Source: Sycobia sp. Sy_11 (taxonomy: Eukaryota; Arthropoda; Insecta; Hymenoptera; Epichrysomallidae). From it: a stretch of DNA of 64,000 nt. The stretch's first letter is position 1. Each line of letters begins with the position of its first letter. The stretch is from the NCBI GenBank assembly GCA_018907035.1, contig JACCIC010000098.1, forward strand, positions 1,028,501 through 1,092,500, given 5' to 3'. Under the pieces are notes generated by a model that was not told the origin of the DNA, did not search any database, and was given only the letters and a program-made list of their open reading frames with translations. The position numbers and the translations under genes were made by a program. This document shows positions 13,145 through 23,000 of this stretch, in pieces.

Positions 13145-13245
13145 ACGCACGGGTCAGTGGGAGCGAGAAGGTGAGGCTCCGTCCACTTACCGGCTAGCAG
13201 GAGCAGCAGGCAAACGATCCCCAGGCGTAGAGGCTCGGTCGTCAT
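454..13245 (-). CDS. CDA2: chitin deacetylase 2 (vermiform-type), 5' part of a split gene
   Basis: Secreted extracellular enzyme family that removes acetyl groups from cuticular and tracheal chitin. Seen here, in transcript order: signal peptide, CBM14 (peritrophin-A) chitin-binding domain with six cysteines, and an LDL-receptor class A domain with six cysteines and the acidic DESDE calcium motif. This domain order followed by a polysaccharide deacetylase domain is specific to insect group I chitin deacetylases. The linker KVLPILKTDEPVCPEG and the LDLa core ELFCNGKPDCKDESDENAC match vermiform/CDA2 rather than serpentine/CDA1, which has PLLYTDEPLC and GLFCNGEKDC in the same places (family knowledge). 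The visible exons give about 156 residues with the long alternative exon, of an expected length of about 535; the catalytic domain is off the left edge. Splice phases agree at every junction. No internal stop or missing cysteine is seen. Confidence 0.95.
3986..4028. repeat. (TA)n array, 43 bp
   Basis: Uninterrupted alternating A and T in CDA2 intron 3. Confidence 0.97.
4312..4333. repeat. (TA)n array, 22 bp
   Basis: Short alternating AT run in CDA2 intron 3. Confidence 0.95.
4923..4982. repeat. (TA)n array, 60 bp
   Basis: Thirty uninterrupted TA units; one of the two longest TA arrays in the window. Confidence 0.97.
5175..5419 (-). CDS. unrecognised open frame with a membrane helix; possible terminal exon inside CDA2 intron 3
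   Basis: About 81 codons without a stop, ending in TAA at 5175-5177. The translation has a polar first half (GENEKLLSDRSPLRHLLTG), a hydrophobic helix (ARYVLVSLTAAAAFIFLA) and a charged tail (HKSRVIKVEERQ), which looks like the C-terminus of a single-pass membrane protein. No start codon opens it, so it would have to be a spliced terminal exon; the AG at 5420-5421 is a weak acceptor without a clear pyrimidine tract. No nearby AATAAA was noticed. I do not recognise the family. An open frame of this length can occur by chance in 64 kb. Confidence 0.2.
6933..7045 (-). CDS. CDA2: CDA2 alternative exon 3b (short version of CBM14 C-terminal two-thirds)
   Basis: 113 bp, phase 2 in and phase 1 out, from the acceptor CTGCCCCCCAG|G to the full-consensus donor GAGA|GTAAGT. 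Encodes the same part of CBM14 as exon 3a: C at the first full codon, ITCPSG, QTCDWK, TNCDK, with nine residues between cysteines 3 and 4. Identical to 3a at the structural positions (CP.GL.FD...QTCDWK...NCD.LE) and diverged elsewhere, as expected for an old exon duplication under selection. It lies 253 bp downstream of exon 3a. Splicing 3a directly to 3b shifts the frame and meets TGA at the seventh codon, so the two cannot be used together productively. Confidence 0.93.
7046..7298 (-). other. CDA2: CDA2 253-bp intron between the mutually exclusive exons
   Basis: In transcript order it starts with GTAAGG, has a C-rich block (complement of the G-rich run at 7249-7266), tandem CAACGA-like hexamers (complement of 7140-7162), an A-rich run, and ends in the pyrimidine-rich acceptor of exon 3b. 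C-rich blocks next to a 5' splice site are common splicing-regulatory elements; that role is inferred. Confidence 0.85.
7299..7429 (-). CDS. CDA2: CDA2 alternative exon 3a (long version of CBM14 C-terminal two-thirds)
   Basis: 131 bp, phase 2 in and phase 1 out, from the acceptor GGATTTAG|G to the donor GAGA|GTAAGG. Encodes cysteines 3 to 6 of the chitin-binding domain (first residue C, then VKCPTG, QTCDWK, KNCDQ). Fifteen residues separate cysteines 3 and 4, six more than in the alternative exon downstream. The aromatic W after cysteine 5 is kept. The 3' splice site has a poor pyrimidine tract (AATATTAAAAAATGTGGG just upstream), unlike exon 3b. In Tribolium CDA2 an equivalent pair of exons gives isoforms a and b with different tissue roles (established knowledge); which exon here corresponds to which isoform is not decided. 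Confidence 0.93.
10474..10519. repeat. (TA)n array, 46 bp
   Basis: Alternating AT in CDA2 intron 2, preceded by ACATATGCAT-type imperfect units. Confidence 0.97.
10768..10821. repeat. (TA)n array, 54 bp
   Basis: Alternating AT in CDA2 intron 2, about 500 bp upstream (transcript sense: downstream) of exon 2. Confidence 0.97.
11317..11446 (-). CDS. CDA2: CDA2 coding exon 2: signal peptide end and first third of CBM14
   Basis: 130 bp from the acceptor TTCCGCAG to the donor GTGAG|GTACTT. Encodes residues 19-61 and two bases of codon 62. Content: end of the signal peptide (TARA), an acidic N-terminus (QDDEGSDGIDANAE), then ELCQDRPGDEYFRLSTEGDC, which holds cysteines 1 and 2 of the chitin-binding domain. 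The DRPxDEYFRLxTEGDCR block is characteristic of CDA2/vermiform. Phase out is 2 (AG plus one base), and both alternative third exons begin with G, completing an arginine just before cysteine 3. The donor GTACTT departs from the GTAAGT consensus, so this 5' splice site is moderate at best. Confidence 0.93.
11503..11547. repeat. (TA)n array, 45 bp
   Basis: Ends 55 nt before the exon 2 acceptor in transcript sense, so it overlaps the region where the branch point would be expected or just upstream of it. Confidence 0.97.
12173..12206. repeat. perfect 11-bp inverted repeat (hairpin) in CDA2 intron 1
   Basis: GTGAAAGCTCC at 12173-12183 and GGAGCTTTCAC at 12196-12206 are exact reverse complements with a 12-nt loop. 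There is no T-run after it, so it is not a terminator-like element; function unknown. Confidence 0.9.
13053..13088. repeat. (TA)n array, 36 bp
   Basis: Joined directly to the (GT)n array at 13089; compound microsatellite in CDA2 intron 1. Confidence 0.97.
13089..13142. repeat. (GT)27 array
   Basis: In the CDA2 pre-mRNA it reads (CA)n and begins 48 nt after the exon 1 donor. CA repeats can bind hnRNP L-type factors and alternating purine-pyrimidine DNA can form Z-DNA (established); either role here is inferred. Confidence 0.97.
13191..13245 (-). CDS. CDA2: CDA2 coding exon 1: start codon and signal peptide core
   Basis: Encodes MTTEPLRLGIVCLLLLLA and one base of the next codon, ending at the donor CCG|GTAAGT. 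The leucine-rich stretch is a typical signal-peptide core. This ATG is chosen because it opens the hydrophobic core, has A at -3, and its phase (one base over) fits exon 2. The signal peptide is completed by exon 2: V-T-A-R-A and then QDD, so an A-x-A type cleavage after residue 23 is predicted. Short first coding exons that split the signal peptide are usual in this family. The 5' UTR probably lies in 13246-13277 or 13246-13579, depending on which candidate promoter is used. Confidence 0.88.
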
Positions 13246-13273
13246 GGTAGTAGTCGTTGGCTGGACGGCAGCC

Positions 13274-13310
13274 GTCTGAAACCAGCCGCGCCCTCTCGAG
13301 CCCTCTATAT
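13274..13310 (-). promoter_or_regulatory. CDA2: candidate proximal CDA2 core promoter (TATA plus initiator)
   Basis: Minus-strand ATATAGAG around 13303-13310, followed by TTCAGAC with its A at 13277. The TATA-to-initiator distance is 32 bp, the normal spacing. It would give a 32-nt 5' UTR to the ATG at 13245. The TATA variant (TATAGAG) is imperfect. Confidence 0.35.
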
Positions 13311-13574
13311 GCGCGCCACCACCACACCGCCGCCACCACTCCTACGGCGGGCCTCTCCTCCTCCTCCTCCTCCTTCTTCTTCCTCGTCTCTGCTTGCGCG
13401 AGCGGGCCCGGGGGCCACGGATGCACGCGCGCACACAGACACAACGCCGCCACGCGCGCACCGAGCCACACGGACGGCGCACTGCGAGTTTCGGTCACTT
13501 TCACCGCGGGCGCCGAGCGCCGAGGAGCTGTTACCTGTACGTTCGGTATCGCGGTCCCGCGCGCTGCTGCCCTC

Positions 13575-13613
13575 TGACTGTCGCCGGGCCGCCGGCATGA
13601 TGTGACTTTATAT
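13575..13613 (-). promoter_or_regulatory. CDA2: candidate distal CDA2 core promoter (TATA plus initiator)
   Basis: Minus-strand ATATAAAG at 13606-13613, a better TATA match than the proximal one, followed by GACAGTCAG with the CAGT adenine at 13579 (33 bp). It would give a 334-nt GC-rich leader. Either or both promoters could be real. Confidence 0.4.
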
Positions 13614-13784
13614 CTGGGGTGGGGGAGCAGCGGACCCCCTCGCGAGCGGGCGCACGCTCGCACGCGTGCGCCATCACGCGGACGATGGGCGACACGAGTT
13701 TTCGATAGGCATATATATATGTTTATATTGTAATGAGTATTGGCTGGGTAAATTTTCCGGTCTGCGTATATATACACCCACCCT

Positions 13785-13787
<3 letters not shown>

Positions 13788-13818
<31 letters not shown>
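13788..13818. repeat. (CA)n array, 31 bp
   Basis: About 540 bp upstream of the CDA2 start codon. Opposite in orientation to the (GT)n array in intron 1, so exon 1 and its promoter lie between inverted dinucleotide arrays. Confidence 0.97.
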
Positions 13819-13819
<1 letters not shown>

Positions 13820-13822
<3 letters not shown>

Positions 13823-15181
13823 GCATGAGTGCGCGTAATTAATACGAGATACGTGAGCTATCGGTCAGGTACACGTGATATTCCGGTCTCGGCACATATG
13901 TGTATGGGCGTTGGTGTATAGAGAAATCGAGGGTAAAAACTGGATGGAAGGGGTTAGGGTCAGAATTTTTTTCGCGAACGGGTTGCGGGTGTGACTCTTA
14001 AGCTGACATACTGGATACACATATGTGGACACCCACGCACACACATACGTGAGCCTTTCGCGCTTATGGCTGAACATATTAAATATAACCAGGTCCGGAT
14101 CAAGAAAGGGGCACTGACCCGGGCTGCTTCTGTGTAAGAGGCCCCCTATTTACTGAATCTTCGTTTTCTTACAGTGGCCATTTTCTATAAATACGTCGAG
14201 TATAACTTAGAATAATACTGAATAGTGTGATAAATGTAATGTTGGAAAGTTTACAAAGATTGATTGATATAAAGTTATAGATTATCGATTGGTTGATAAA
14301 TATGAACGATTTATCCCGGGAATACTAAGACTACTTTTATCATGTCCTAATTTAACATTTTTAAACTTACTTTTTATGTAAATGATGTTCTTTAAAATAT
14401 TAATATATTATTTTTAATAAATTCAATTACAAATCCGAAAAAACGTTTTCTATTTCGAAAAAATGACGATGATCGACTATATTGATTATCGATCATTGAT
14501 CTTCTTTTACTACACTTGTGATAGTAAAAATTCGTTATGATTATTTCGTTAATAGAACGAACATTTTTCTCATGTATTTATAAATAAATTGTATTTGATA
14601 ATGAAATATTTCTGACATTATTCCGAAAATATTTAAAAATGTTTTTAGAAGACTGAAATCTCCTTTGATAAATATATTTCAAGGATTGATTTTAGAAAAC
14701 TAGTTATTCAATATGTTAACTTACACTTTTAAACATTTCCAAACTATTTTTTTAAATATTCCTGGAATATTTCGTAAACATTCTGAAATATAAAAACGTG
14801 ACAAAATATTTTTTGCAGCGTTTCTAAATATTTTTATAAAATATAAAGCGTCGTTGCTTCTAAAGAAAAATCGACTACGTAACATTTGTCTTTACGAAGT
14901 TATTAACAAACAGTCTAAAAAAAGTTCATATCCCTTTCACCATATGAAGTAGATTTTCTTTCGCTAATGCAGAACTTTCTTTAGCAAATCCTTAAGCTGT
15001 TACTGTAGAGAAGCTGACGTTCACTCTTCTAATTACAACCAAACGATGCAAATCTTTGGAATATACAACGAAGAAGATTTTCGCCAGGTAGCTTTGAGTA
15101 ACTTTTACAACTCAATTCGTAAAATATTTCTAAGATATTAAAAATTGGTTGATTTGAATATTTTAAGATTAAGTTATGTAA
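13820..15181. other. intergenic, AT-rich, no gene seen
   Basis: A short GC-richer patch at about 14085-14150 (CCGGATCAAGAAAGGGGCAC onward) is unlike its surroundings and could be a repeat fragment. Otherwise AT-rich single-copy sequence. Confidence 0.5.
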
Positions 15182-15418
15182 ATTAATAATTATTTTTATT
15201 GGTCTTACAGTCTTTATAATATAATATATTAATTAAAGTAATGACAGTTAGACTGTCCTTGTTTATGATCACCTTGTTAAAGGACACCAAGGTGATTCTA
15301 AATTTAGGGTGGTGAGGGCAGTCAGGTTGTCCTTTACTAACATACAATATTGATTTTATTATTTTAACTAATATATTATATTATAAAGGCTGTAAGACCG
15401 ATAAAAATATTTATTAAT
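15182..15418. mobile_element. MITE-like inverted-repeat element, 237 bp
   Basis: Arms at 15182-15239 and 15361-15418 are reverse complements over 58 bp with 5 mismatches; three of the five would be G-U pairs in a plus-strand RNA. The 121-bp centre has its own stem (ATCACCTTG 15268-15276 with CAAGGTGAT 15288-15296) and GACAGT-TAG-ACTGTC at 15243-15257. GTAA directly flanks both ends (15178-15181 and 15419-15422), as a target-site duplication would. No coding capacity. Family unknown; it could also be a hairpin-RNA locus. Confidence 0.6.
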
Positions 15419-16036
15419 GTAAATCAGAACAGTCGACATAAGTACAATTTTTAATTCTTATTAAGTTATATATTAAAAATATATTAAGATTATGTTAAAT
15501 TATAATATTAATTTTATATAGAGACTTTTCAATAGAATTTATAAATATTGTTTATCTAAGAAATCTAAAAATATATTGTATGAAAATAACTTAAATAATT
15601 TAAAATGATAAATAGTTTTTTTCGAATTATTTGACTTTCTTAGGGTAGAATTTAGTAACTTAATAATAATTGAATTTGCCATAACTCAAATTGCCAAACT
15701 ACTCAAAGAATTCAGTTCTTTAAATTTTATGTGATCGATTTAATAACAATATTATGAAAATTGTTTTTCAAATTTATTATTAGATTATTCCTGTCCCTTC
15801 GTCACAATAATCTATTCTATACAAAATTTCTTTTGTAAATTTTTCTCTATATCGCATATTGATATGCTGGAGGTGTTAAGAAAAAATATTTCATAAAAAG
15901 CGCCTCCAGTCTAGAGCCTCGTGATATTTTCATCCGGTCTTGGAAATCGTGTTCAATGATGCTCGGTACTCGAGGAGTACGTTCATATTTTCGAGGCAAC
16001 CATTGTCATGCGTCTAACTGTACAAACGAATTATCT

Positions 16037-16040
<4 letters not shown>

Positions 16041-16078
<38 letters not shown>
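16041..16078. repeat. poly-A run, 38 bp
   Basis: Uninterrupted A tract. It could be a retroposon tail on the plus strand, but no source gene or target duplication was recognised beside it. Confidence 0.9.
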
Positions 16079-16079
<1 letters not shown>

Positions 16080-19000
16080 ACGTATCGTTAAAGTTCCATA
16101 TAGTGAAAGCATCGCACGGGCGCGTTTATTAATTAAGAAAAAGTTCCACCTTTCATATAATATAATAAGAGCGCGCGCGATGAGTTGTAATCGGCTTTGT
16201 AAATCAAATGGAAAAGCCGTTGCTCCGAATAAAGCTCTTGACGCCTCCAATTGTGTATATTATATATCTATGACTCTGGATTAAACTCACCGAAATTTTC
16301 GAGGCGCGCTCGAACTGTTTGAAATGGAAGATGGCGATTGTCCGTTGAATCCCGAATGAAAGGCTCGCGGTTATACAGTTCGTTTTTCGTTCCGCTTTTC
16401 CGCTCTTCGTTTCAAATGCAGTCGGAGTAACGCTTTGAAATTGGGCCAGGCATTGGTGGGCGAATAGAGCGAGAGAGAGAGAGAGAAAGAGACAGCTCGT
16501 TGTAAACTGAAAGAAGGTAAATCGATTATTAGGTTGTTGTAAGCGGAGTATCCCGGCCTGCCTGCTCGTTTCACGTTAATTTCGTTTAGCCCATTTAAAA
16601 ATCTTCCGAGGCACGTTAAACCAAAGATAAAAAATGGAAATAAAAAATCATTTTGACGATTCCTGTTTAAATTAAGTCTTCGCTCTATCAACTATAATTT
16701 TGTACGTAATTTCAGAATAAATCTTGATCACGATGTTTAAATTTAATCAATATTTTTGCGCGAAAGACTATTTGACAAATTTACATCGGCAAAATCGTTT
16801 CTCAAGTGCAATTTTAGTTGTGGACAATTTTCGAAAGAATTTTTTTCAAAATGGTTCAAGTAAATTTTAAAAATTCGAAAGAAGCTCAAAACTGTTTAAA
16901 AATTTTAAATAAGGCGTTTTTATTTTTATTAGATTTTCATTTTATTTCATGGTTGTTTTGGTAAAATTAAAAAATTTCTATGAAAAAATATTTATTTGAA
17001 AAATTGGTGCGTTCTTTAGTTTGGATTTTTTTCACGTTCCGATTTGTCTTGAAGACTTTTTAATCATTGTCAGAGCACCTTTCAAAAAATAGTGAAAAAT
17101 TATAATTTTTTTTTAATTTGATTTCATTACGCAGTGTTGACGTTTCAAACTTGGTATCGAAAGATGCTTTTCATCGGCCATTTTTTCGCAATATAACAAA
17201 AGAGTTTAAATGTACTTTAATTGGGCGATTTGGCACGAGTAACATTATTCGTTATTGCCAATTACAAAGTACTACGAAACGTCAAAAAATTTTGTAGGCT
17301 TCTCCAACGTTATCTTAGAAATACATCTTCGGAAACTTAACATTTAAAATTGTCATTGGTTCAGTATAGCTGTTTGGCTATGGTTTTTGATAAAAGTCTT
17401 CATTCTTTAGCAAAAAAATAACAAAAAAAAAAAAAAATTGGCGCATGTGCCAAGAATTTGTTAAAGTTAATGTAAAGCAAATTCGCATTTTAAAGGTTCG
17501 TGATGAGGTTTTCGACAAAGTCACTTTTCCGAATTGCATGCTCATCAAAATATTTGAAGCTTAACATTACACTTATATATTTTCTCCAGCTCTTAGACAA
17601 AAAGGGAGAGAGTCCATTGACGTAGAACATTTTATGTACATAAAGGGTAGATAAGTGCCTCTGGTGGGTAACGTGAGAGCCGCCTAACGGATTTATTTTT
17701 AATAATTAATGTGGTAGAAGCTATGTAGATATAAGGCTTGTATGCGTAAATTGTGTTTTTATATTTATTTAAAGATTAGTTAAATTACACTGATATAACA
17801 AAATGAGTTGAATTATACGAACAGGATTTCAATAAGTTGATTTATGTAGTTATAGAAAAGGAAAGTTTATCAAAATGTAAGATTTTAGTAAGTAATAAGA
17901 AAAAGACCGGGAATAAGAAACATCATATAATTAAAGAGATCGCATACAAAGTTATAATATTGATAATATATAGTATTACTTGTTATGAGTTTGTTCGTTT
18001 GTTCAACATCGTGCGAATTATTTGTAGCTGATTGATTTAAAATTTACAACGATTTTTATTATATATAAGGTCTATTAATAATCAATGATAGTCTAATAAT
18101 TATGATGATAATATAAAAATCACTTCAAAACAACCAAAATCTCGATAGATACTTCTGAAAATTTCGGAATAATGACGAATCTAGCACAGGTTCAATTGAC
18201 TTGGCTTAAATGCGACGTGCATTAAAAGGGATATCTTTAATGTCCGACTCACATTCTGCTTTTAATTTATATGCTTTATCATGAAAAGTAATATATTTGG
18301 CTATAGTAACTATATATATTGACCAAAATTGTGAAATATAAAAAAATTATCAATATTAGAAGTGCACAAATACATAGAGTGAACAATTTCAATTAAAATT
18401 ATTGATTTTCGATATTTACCAGCATCAAGTAAATATTATCTTATATTAAACCAATTAAATTATTGTCTTAAATTGAGAAAGTATCTTCTTAAATGAAGTA
18501 AGTATTTACTAGATCCAAGAAGAGTCCCCTTACATCCAAACTACGTCGTCTGAAAGTTAGTGAATATTTTCTTAATTTCAGAAAATTATTTACCTAGTAT
18601 AAAACAAGTAAATATTTACTTCATATCGGAAACTTTTTAGCGTCTAAAAACAGTGTTGGCATAGATGTTCATATGAAATATACAGAATCATATTTATGTT
18701 CGTCTGTAAACGATTTGCAAATGGTCCTCGCATTAGCGGTTGCTGAACCATCGACGGTAGTCTGATTATTGTACCGGCGCGAACAGAAATTATCACCTAA
18801 CTCTTGAAAAAAAAAGTTACCGTCAGGTGGCACATCCAGCGCTAGTTACTTTAGCCATATAGTAAAAATCAAAGAATCCTGCTAGATTTTTCCACTATTT
18901 TCCTCGACCATAAAGTATATCGCTCTAGAAAAAAAATCGTTATTATTTAACTTCTGTAATGAATGCAATATTTTCTATTTTTTTTTTCATTTTAAAAACC

Positions 19001-19637
19001 ATTCATTAAACATTATTTTTTACGCGTTCCCTCGCACCTCCAGTGTTTAATTTGCGACCGTAAAAGAATTTCACTCAAACCATTGCCGACGGTGTGAAAT
19101 GCGTATAACGCTGTTCTTTTTTTCCTTTTCTTCGCGTATTAATTACTAAAATTAAATAAATTCCAATGCTATTGTATAACTAAGATTACGAACTAAGCAT
19201 ATATAATAACATCTTACAATAGTCTCAAACGAATTCGAGTTAAATAAGATCCGGAACAGCGAGATACATCTCTATATAATTATCGTTTATGTACTGCGTC
19301 TCATATACATGTTTATTGACGATGAAACTGAAAGAAATTTGCAATTACATACACACACGCGCGCGCGCACACACACACATACATGTATATGTATATGTAG
19401 ACGTCCCGCGTTTATTTTGAAACAATAGTAAACAAAAATTTTTGGTAGGCATAAATCCTGCAAAAATTTGGGCGAAAAGTTAGATCTCTCTCAGCATCTG
19501 TAGATGACGCAACCGTACTGTATACAATAGACTGCGAATGGGTCGGATAGCCTTATAAGCCTTAGAATTCAATCCTGCTGCAATAGAAGTCTTGTGATAC
19601 ATCTAATTAGACGCTGTGAATTTCTTTCTTTCTTTTC

Positions 19638-19662
19638 TTTTTTTTTTTTTTTTTTTTTTTTT
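19638..19662. repeat. poly-T run, 25 bp
   Basis: Preceded by a TTTC-rich stretch from about 19622. Confidence 0.95.
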
Positions 19663-20000
19663 GGAATATCACTACCCAGTTGCGCACTTTCCCGTCCAAT
19701 TAAAGCCAATAAGAGCCGAGATAGGAGAGAGGCGAAACGCGGCAGCGAGAGGAAAGCGATAAAAAAAATAAAATAATAGCGAATAAAGCAAATGAATAAA
19801 TAAATAAATGAAGAAAGGCTCGCGATTGCCGCCTATCGTTTATCGCGGCGCAAGAAAGCGAGAGGACGTCGGGAGTTGGAAAATCACGAATGTATCGCGA
19901 TTGTATAATTAGCCGCGGGAGGTGATGTGCATCGGGTGCGGCGGCGCCGCCGGCAAGCGCCCGTTCTGGTTGTGCCGATGTAGAGGCAGCGGGAGAGGCA

Positions 20001-20005
<5 letters not shown>

Positions 20006-20039
<34 letters not shown>
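20006..20039. repeat. (GA)n array followed by a G-run
   Basis: About 17 GA units followed by GGGGGGGGG (to about 20048), inside a GC-richer patch at about 19840-20100. Confidence 0.95.
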
Positions 20040-20048
<9 letters not shown>

Positions 20049-23000
20049 AGAGCGAGAGAGAAAGAGTCAGACAGAGCGAAAGAGAGATTGACCTTTGGAA
20101 TCGTGAAGACAGCGTTCGATGTATATATATACTTGCGCAAGCTCTCTATCGAGCCGAAGTTCTGTTGGCGTTCTTTCCCTCTCTCTGTCTCTCTATTTCA
20201 TGATATAGGTTAAAAGTACTTCTGGGTCATGATGTTAAGTAAATGTATCAATCAATCAAAATTTCTCTTTCCCTCTCTCTCTCTCTCTAGTTTTTACTAT
20301 TTTCTACTTATGTCTACAAATCAATATAGATTTATCTATCTACCTCTCTTTCCCTCTTCACCTTAAGTGTAATAATTAACCAAAGTGCATCTTTTAAAAG
20401 TATATACTTTATAATTTATTGATATACTGATAAATGTTCAAAAGGGTTCTGCTACATTTTTATCGTATTACTTTCTTTTTAAAATCATTTCTACGTAATT
20501 TTTGGTGAAATGATTACTGTAATAATATAATTATATCTATAATATGTGTTAAAACCGATTTAATGTATGATATTGTTTAGTGCATGTACATACTCTTTAG
20601 TTTAGTTTTTACATGTGTATAAACTTAATATATATGTTTGCAACAGTACAACTTGTTTATTTCTCTATTTTGTAAAATTTAATTAGGTTCTTAATTTTTT
20701 ATATATTAATTCGAATTTAAATATTCACCTCTCTCTCTCTCTGAATGTCTTTTCCTGTTTTGCTGTTATGTGCCGCGGGGCTCAGACACAACACTGCAGA
20801 ATTTGAGTTTTTAGGTGCTTTGTTTTTTTTTTTTTTTTTTTTCATATTGAGCACGTATCGGGTTTTTCCGTTCATCGGAGATATCGATCGTTACGGGATA
20901 TATAAAAGGGAGAGCGTTCGATGATTATAATCTACATTTGACAGGAATTAATAATTGCGTATAGGTAAAGAAATGAGGCTCTCTTATAATCATCGTCTAA
21001 GTTTAAAGCTAGAAAGTGAAGCGTTGATTTATCTACAATCTGATATTTATAGATTATTATATTATTCGTTGAAAGATATATAATAGAATTGGAGCGCATT
21101 TAACAAATGTACAGTTACAGCTCTTATTATCCAAATCCATGCGAGTAAATATTCAAGTTGCTTGATTAATTTTATTGAAAAAAAAAATCCGGCTTCTTAT
21201 ACACAAACCATAAAAATGCATTCGAGCAATTGCATATTAATGAAAGATAATTTTTGTTTTATTTTATACACTCGAGGTGCTCCATAATTCAAATGGAATA
21301 AATACATTAATCTAGAGCACGATTTGATAGACCTACGTATTATTGACCACAAAATCTTCCTGATATGAACATCATATATAACGAGATAGCCATAATATTC
21401 TGAACTCGGCCACAATGCATTATAGCGCGATAATTATGATAATAATGAACATACCATATAGTCTAGAACGTCGCCGCACTGTGGTCCTTTATCGGCGTTA
21501 TAGTGATGATGATAGCGAACAAGTTCACCGCAACTAAACAAAAAAAAAAAACTCATCGTACGTAAATCAATGTAATACTTTCCACAAAGAGCTTTTGTAA
21601 TTTTCTAAAAATTTATAATGAATTCTTTTTCAAATCATACTTTTCAAATAGAATTAAAAATGCCTCTGTATGATGTCCATAAGTTCAAATACGTATCTGC
21701 AAAGTGATAACTAAAAAAACATTAAAAAAGAATTCTTTTTAATCAATTAAATTTCTTCAGTCGATTAATATATGTAATTATAGAAGTAGTAAACAATTCT
21801 TTATTATAAAGCCTAAATTTTTTTTTACTAAATTATAACGTATCCTATGAGAAATAAAAATGTATTGTTTATTGTGAAAGTTTTTTTCTGCAAAATGTAT
21901 AAATATTCTGTACTATAGAAAAAAAAACTTTATCTAGCGAAGTAATAGGTAAGGTGGAAGTAATGTCGTTTCCATCAGTAGATCGAAACAGAATCTTTTC
22001 AAACGGTGCTATAAACTAAGCACACCTTCCTAATGATATGAATATAAAGATTGGGTATATCAGGCCATTCTTTTATCGCGGGGAGGGATAATGTTTACAA
22101 AGACGCCCTTCCCCAGAGGGGAGTAGTTATAGGAATAGAATTCTTATTAAGGAACGTTTCTTCTGCACGGGAATATCAACCATAAGCCATCCACTCTGAT
22201 GAATAAAGGAATGGCAAATGTTTGAAGAACGGGAATTGAACTCTATCTCGCATAAAAAAAACACTCGTACTAAATTAAAGTGGATAGATGTCTGGGATGG
22301 ATTACTTTACGCTAACAGGTAACTCTGAGCGATTCGAGGGCTCAGCTGTTTATGGGTTGCTGCATAAAGCACCTCGATACAAAGGTTAGAGTGTTAAAGG
22401 AAAGAGGCCTTTAGATTTCTTTTTACATAGAGAGAGATCTTGGGAGTTAGGAAATTGTTCGATTTTGATTGATAATTTGGATGTTGTAGATATACCAGGA
22501 GATTTATAAGGCAGAGCTTAATAACCGAATGACCCTGCCTCATAGTTTTAGAAGAGATTTGAAGACGCTGTATCTATTAATAGCGTTTGTATATGTTACT
22601 ATGCTTTCAATTGTATCATTAAAAGCATGTGCTTTTGTTTCCTTCATTATGAATTGTTCATAAAAGAAGACTATCATAGAGAAGAAGAGTTTAAGTATTT
22701 TCGTTCTTGCGTTAGCAATATATATTCCAGATGAGCTTTCTGCACGGGTGCTCCCTAAATTCTTGGTTCCTTAAATTGCGAATAGGGGCGTGCTGGCTTT
22801 AAGTTCAAAACCGCCGTGGAATTGGTTTCATTTATATCAAGTTTTCACACTCTAAACCATGAAAGAACGACGAGTAAAATACATAAAACAGACTAATAAA
22901 GGTACTCTCATGTTTTATCAAATTTATAATTGTTATGTCATCTGCCTAGATATTTTTTAACGGTTATGATAGTGAGAAGAGCGGAAATGTCTATGAAAAA

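Larger units (their letters stand above)
11447..13190 (-). other. CDA2: CDA2 intron 1, 1.7 kb
   Basis: Starts with GTAAGT and ends with TTCCGCAG. Dinucleotide arrays sit close to both ends: (GT)/(TA) 48 nt inside the donor and (TA) 55 nt before the acceptor. A perfect 11-bp hairpin lies at 12173-12206 and a G-rich block (C-rich in the transcript) at 12489-12520. Confidence 0.85.
13246..13720 (-). other. GC-rich promoter and leader region upstream of CDA2 exon 1
   Basis: A CpG-rich block with CCT/GCC triplet runs and many GCGCGC words, containing both candidate core promoters. Long open frames on both strands here come from base composition. An E-box palindrome CACGTG lies further upstream at 13872-13877. 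Confidence 0.6.
15423..20005. other. intergenic, AT-rich, no gene seen
   Basis: Contains an A38 run (16041-16078), a cluster of GTAAATA palindromes (18427-18621), a short mixed CA/GC patch (19351-19378) and a T25 run (19638-19662). Open frames are short and without recognisable content. Confidence 0.6.

Noticed and set aside
13187..13819. 210-codon minus-strand open frame overlapping CDA2 exon 1
   Set aside because: Different frame from the signal peptide; low-complexity arginine, alanine and valine-cysteine repeats from GC-rich and CA-repeat DNA.
16041..16078. Poly-A run as the tail of a processed retrogene
   Set aside because: No coding remnant upstream and no target-site duplication seen.
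20917..20996. CGATGATTATAA and its complement 55 bp apart, as a miRNA-like hairpin
   Set aside because: Only about 12 paired bases with a large unpaired loop; not a plausible precursor.
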